DNA of 7,911 bases, from positions 1-7,911 of the forward strand of contig JACDGF010000089.1 of the NCBI GenBank assembly GCA_013815405.1. Direction: 5' to 3'. Below are positions 5,814 through 7,911 of the stretch, piece by piece. The stretch comes from Caulobacteraceae bacterium. GTDB lineage: Bacteria; Pseudomonadota; Alphaproteobacteria; Caulobacterales; Caulobacteraceae. Positions within the stretch are counted from its first letter, which is position 1; each line of letters starts with the position of its first letter. Position numbers and translations under genes: made by a program. The notes beneath the pieces are model-generated. The model was given only the letters and a program-made list of their open reading frames with translations, was not told the origin of the DNA and searched no databases.

Positions 5814-7031
5814 ATGGACGCGATCCTCCGCACCCTCGACGGGGTCGATCCGCGGGGCAGGCGGGCGCTGGTGAGGGTGGATTTCAACGTGCCGATGGCG
5901 GACAGGGCGGTGGCCGACGACACGCGCCTGCGCGCGGCCCTGCCCACCATCCAGCGGCTGCGGCGGGGCGGGGCCAGGGTCATTCTCATGGCCCATTTCG
6001 ACCGGCCGAAGGGCAAGCGGGTCACCGCCATGAGTCTGGCGCCCGTGGTCGCGCCGCTCTCCGCCCTGCTGGGCGCGCCCGTCGCCTTCGCCGAGGATTG
6101 CGTCGGCGAAGCGACCGGCCGCGAGGTGGCGGCGCTCGCGGACGGCGACGTCCTGCTTCTGGAGAATTTGCGCTTCCACCCCGGCGAAGAGGCCAACGAC
6201 CCGGCCTTCGCCGCCGCCTTGGCGCGTAACGGCGACCTCTACATCGACGACGCCTTTTCGGCGGCCCACCGCGCCCACGCCTCCACCGAGGCGATCACCC
6301 ATTTGCTGCCGAGCTACGCCGGCGAGGCCATGCGCCGGGAACTGGAGGCGCTGGACACCGCCCTGGGAAACCCGCGGCGGCCGGTGCTGGGCGTCGTCGG
6401 AGGCTCCAAGGTCTCGACCAAGCTCGACCTTCTGCGCAATCTGATCCTGAAGCTGGACGCGCTGGCGATCGGCGGCGGCATGGCCAACACCTTCCTCTTC
6501 GCCCAGGGGCGGGAGGTGGGCGTGTCCTTCTGCGAAAAGGACCTGGCCGGCGAGGCGCGCGCGGTGATGGCGTTCGCCGCCGAACACCGATGCGAACTCC
6601 TGCTGCCGATCGACGTCGTCGTGGCCGGCCGAGCGGGATCGGGAGACGGGGCGCGGGTGCGGCGTCCAGGCGAGGTGGGCGGCGACGAACGCATCCTCGA
6701 CGCCGGGCCGGCGACCGTGGAGGCGTTGAACCGTGCCATCGACGCGGCGGCGACGCTGGTGTGGAACGGGCCTCTGGGCGTGTTCGAGACGCCGCCGTTC
6801 GACGCCGCCACGAGCGCCGCCGCGCGCCACGCCGCCCACCTGGCCAGGTCCGGCAAGCTGATCGCGGTGGCCGGGGGCGGCGATACGGTAGCGGCCCTGC
6901 GCCACGCGGGCGTCCTGGACGACTTCACCTTCGTCTCCACGGCCGGCGGCGCCTTCCTCGAATGGATGGAGGGCAAGACCCTGCCGGGGGTGGCCGCTTT
7001 GCAAGACCGGGCCGGCGAGGGTAAACCTTAA
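5814..7031 (+). CDS. pgk: Phosphoglycerate kinase
   Basis: This 405-residue cytoplasmic monomer transfers phosphate between 1,3-bisphosphoglycerate and ADP, the step after Gap. The family motifs appear in order: RVDFNVP (21-27), DDTR (35-38) and HFDRPKGK (61-68; alphaproteobacterial form of the usual SHLGRPKG). Next come [11 protein letters not shown] (116-126), [13 protein letters not shown] (145-157) and [14 protein letters not shown] (194-207). The C-terminal half carries GGGMANTFL (220-228), WNGPLGVFE (317-325), the nucleotide loop [10 protein letters not shown] (353-362) and [10 protein letters not shown] (375-384). All sugar-binding basic residues I can place are present, so it should be active. 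The ATG follows the gap stop by three bases within a G-rich stretch (GGGGTAGGGG), suggesting coupled translation. The length is within the usual bacterial range. Confidence 0.97.
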   Translation: MDAILRTLDGVDPRGRRALVRVDFNVPMADRAVADDTRLRAALPTIQRLRRGGARVILMAHFDRPKGKRVTAMSLAPVVAPLSALLGAPVAFAEDCVGEATGREVAALADGDVLLLENLRFHPGEEANDPAFAAALARNGDLYIDDAFSAAHRAHASTEAITHLLPSYAGEAMRRELEALDTALGNPRRPVLGVVGGSKVSTKLDLLRNLILKLDALAIGGGMANTFLFAQGREVGVSFCEKDLAGEARAVMAFAAEHRCELLLPIDVVVAGRAGSGDGARVRRPGEVGGDERILDAGPATVEALNRAIDAAATLVWNGPLGVFETPPFDAATSAAARHAAHLARSGKLIAVAGGGDTVAALRHAGVLDDFTFVSTAGGAFLEWMEGKTLPGVAALQDRAGEGKP

Positions 7032-7063
7032 GGCTGGGACGGACGGGCAGGGTATTTGAGACC

Positions 7064-7911
7064 ATGGCGCGGATCACGCTTCGGCAGCTTCTCGATCATG
7101 CCGCCGAGCACGGCTACGGAGTGCCGGCATTCAACATCAACAACATGGAACAGGGCTTGGCGATCATGGAGGCCGCGGAGGCCACCGGCGCGCCGGTGAT
7201 CATCCAGGCCAGCCGCGGCGCGCGGCAATACGCCAACGACATCGTGCTGGCGAAGCTCATCGACGCCCTGGTCGAGCTTCATCCGGCCATCCCGGTGGTG
7301 ATGCACCAGGACCACGGAAACAACGAAGCCACCTGCGCCACCGCCCTGCAGCACGGCTTCACCAGCGTGATGATGGACGGCTCGCTGATGGGCGACGGCA
7401 AGACGCCTTCGGACTACGACTACAACGTCGGCGTGACCCGGCGGGTCGCGGAGATGGCCCATTGGGTCGGGGCTTCGGTCGAAGGGGAGCTGGGGGTCCT
7501 GGGCAGCCTGGAGACGGGCATGGGCGAGAAGGAGGACGGCCACGGCTTCGAGGGCAAGCTCGGCCACGACCAGCTGCTCACCGATCCGGGCCAGGCGGTG
7601 GATTTCGTCCGCGCCACGGAGGTCGACGCCCTGGCCATCGCCATGGGCACCAGCCACGGAGCCTATAAGTTCAGCCGCAAGCCGGACGGGGCGGTGCTGG
7701 CCATGGAAGTGATCGAGGAGATCCACCGGCGCTTGCCCAACACCCATCTGGTGATGCACGGCTCGTCCTCGGTGCCGCAGGCGTTGCAGGACGTGATCAA
7801 TCGCCATGGTGGGGAAATGCCCCAGACCTGGGGCGTGCCGGTGGAAGAGATCCAGCGCGGGATCAAGCACGGGGTGCGCAAGATCAACATCGACACCGAC
7901 AACCGCATGGC
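7064..7911 (+). CDS. fba: Fructose-bisphosphate aldolase, class II, Calvin-cycle subtype, 3' end outside the window
   Basis: The visible 282 codons encode a zinc-dependent aldolase that joins or splits fructose 1,6-bisphosphate into dihydroxyacetone phosphate and glyceraldehyde 3-phosphate; family members of this subtype can also make sedoheptulose bisphosphate. Class II motifs are clear: [10 protein letters not shown] (21-30), HQDHGN (81-86) with catalytic Asp83 and metal ligand His84, MMDGSLM (103-109), and VEGELGVLG (139-147). Metal ligands His198 (GTSHGAYKF) and His232 (MHGSSSVPQ) follow, then [10 protein letters not shown] at the edge. The stretch [16 protein letters not shown] (252-267) is characteristic of the longer Calvin-cycle subtype (CbbA-like) rather than the E. 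coli FbaA form. Roughly the last 60-80 residues should lie outside. The ATG is 32 bases after the pgk stop; the ribosome binding site is weak (GGCAGGG well upstream). It is probably the third gene of the operon. The symbol could equally be cbbA. Confidence 0.95.
   Translation, partial: MARITLRQLLDHAAEHGYGVPAFNINNMEQGLAIMEAAEATGAPVIIQASRGARQYANDIVLAKLIDALVELHPAIPVVMHQDHGNNEATCATALQHGFTSVMMDGSLMGDGKTPSDYDYNVGVTRRVAEMAHWVGASVEGELGVLGSLETGMGEKEDGHGFEGKLGHDQLLTDPGQAVDFVRATEVDALAIAMGTSHGAYKFSRKPDGAVLAMEVIEEIHRRLPNTHLVMHGSSSVPQALQDVINRHGGEMPQTWGVPVEEIQRGIKHGVRKINIDTDNRM

Noticed and set aside
5163..7004. 613-codon open frame on the minus strand opposite gap and pgk
   Set aside because: It lies wholly antisense to two clearly functional enzymes, its translation is His/Gly/Arg-rich with no domain, and such frames are expected opposite GC-biased codons.
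7028..7870. 280-codon minus-strand frame opposite the aldolase gene
   Set aside because: It is antisense to a convincing class II aldolase and shows no domain.

Overview
This is a very GC-rich window whose reading frames are kept open by GC-biased codons, so nearly every real gene has long false frames opposite it. Gene content and protein style (alphaproteobacterial-type Gap and Pgk, Calvin-subtype class II aldolase, tiny proline/alanine-rich lipoprotein) point to an alphaproteobacterium. My best guess is Caulobacterales (Caulobacter/Phenylobacterium-like), inferred from remembered family resemblance and not from any search.

Left half, minus strand (read from about 3200 down to 1): a small lipoprotein gene with a very strong ribosome binding site (3197-3006), an ABC transporter ATPase (2867-2169), a MacB/FtsX-type permease (2172-964) that overlaps the ATPase gene by ATGA, and a membrane-fusion (HlyD/MacA-type) adaptor (890 to beyond position 1, cut by the window edge). 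Right next to them on the plus strand is a TolC-family outer membrane factor (about 3249-4718). Together they supply every part of a MacAB-TolC-like trans-envelope exporter, with the MacB function split into separate ATPase and permease polypeptides. No dedicated regulator and no obvious substrate gene is visible.

Right half, plus strand: gap (4800-5810), pgk (5814-7031) and a class II fructose-bisphosphate aldolase gene (7064 to beyond 7911, cut by the window edge). They are tightly spaced (3 and 32 bases) and form a triose-phosphate operon serving glycolysis, gluconeogenesis or the Calvin cycle. A TTGACT element in the 81-base gap after the tolC-like gene may be the operon's own promoter.

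There is no gene-free stretch over 300 bases, and I saw no tRNA, rRNA, CRISPR array, insertion sequence or attachment site. The points most worth a second look are the unresolved start of the TolC-family gene, which overlaps or nearly abuts the divergent lipoprotein gene; the uncharacterised lipoprotein itself; and a G-quadruplex-type tract between the permease and adaptor genes. I did not find convincing evidence for a wholly novel system.
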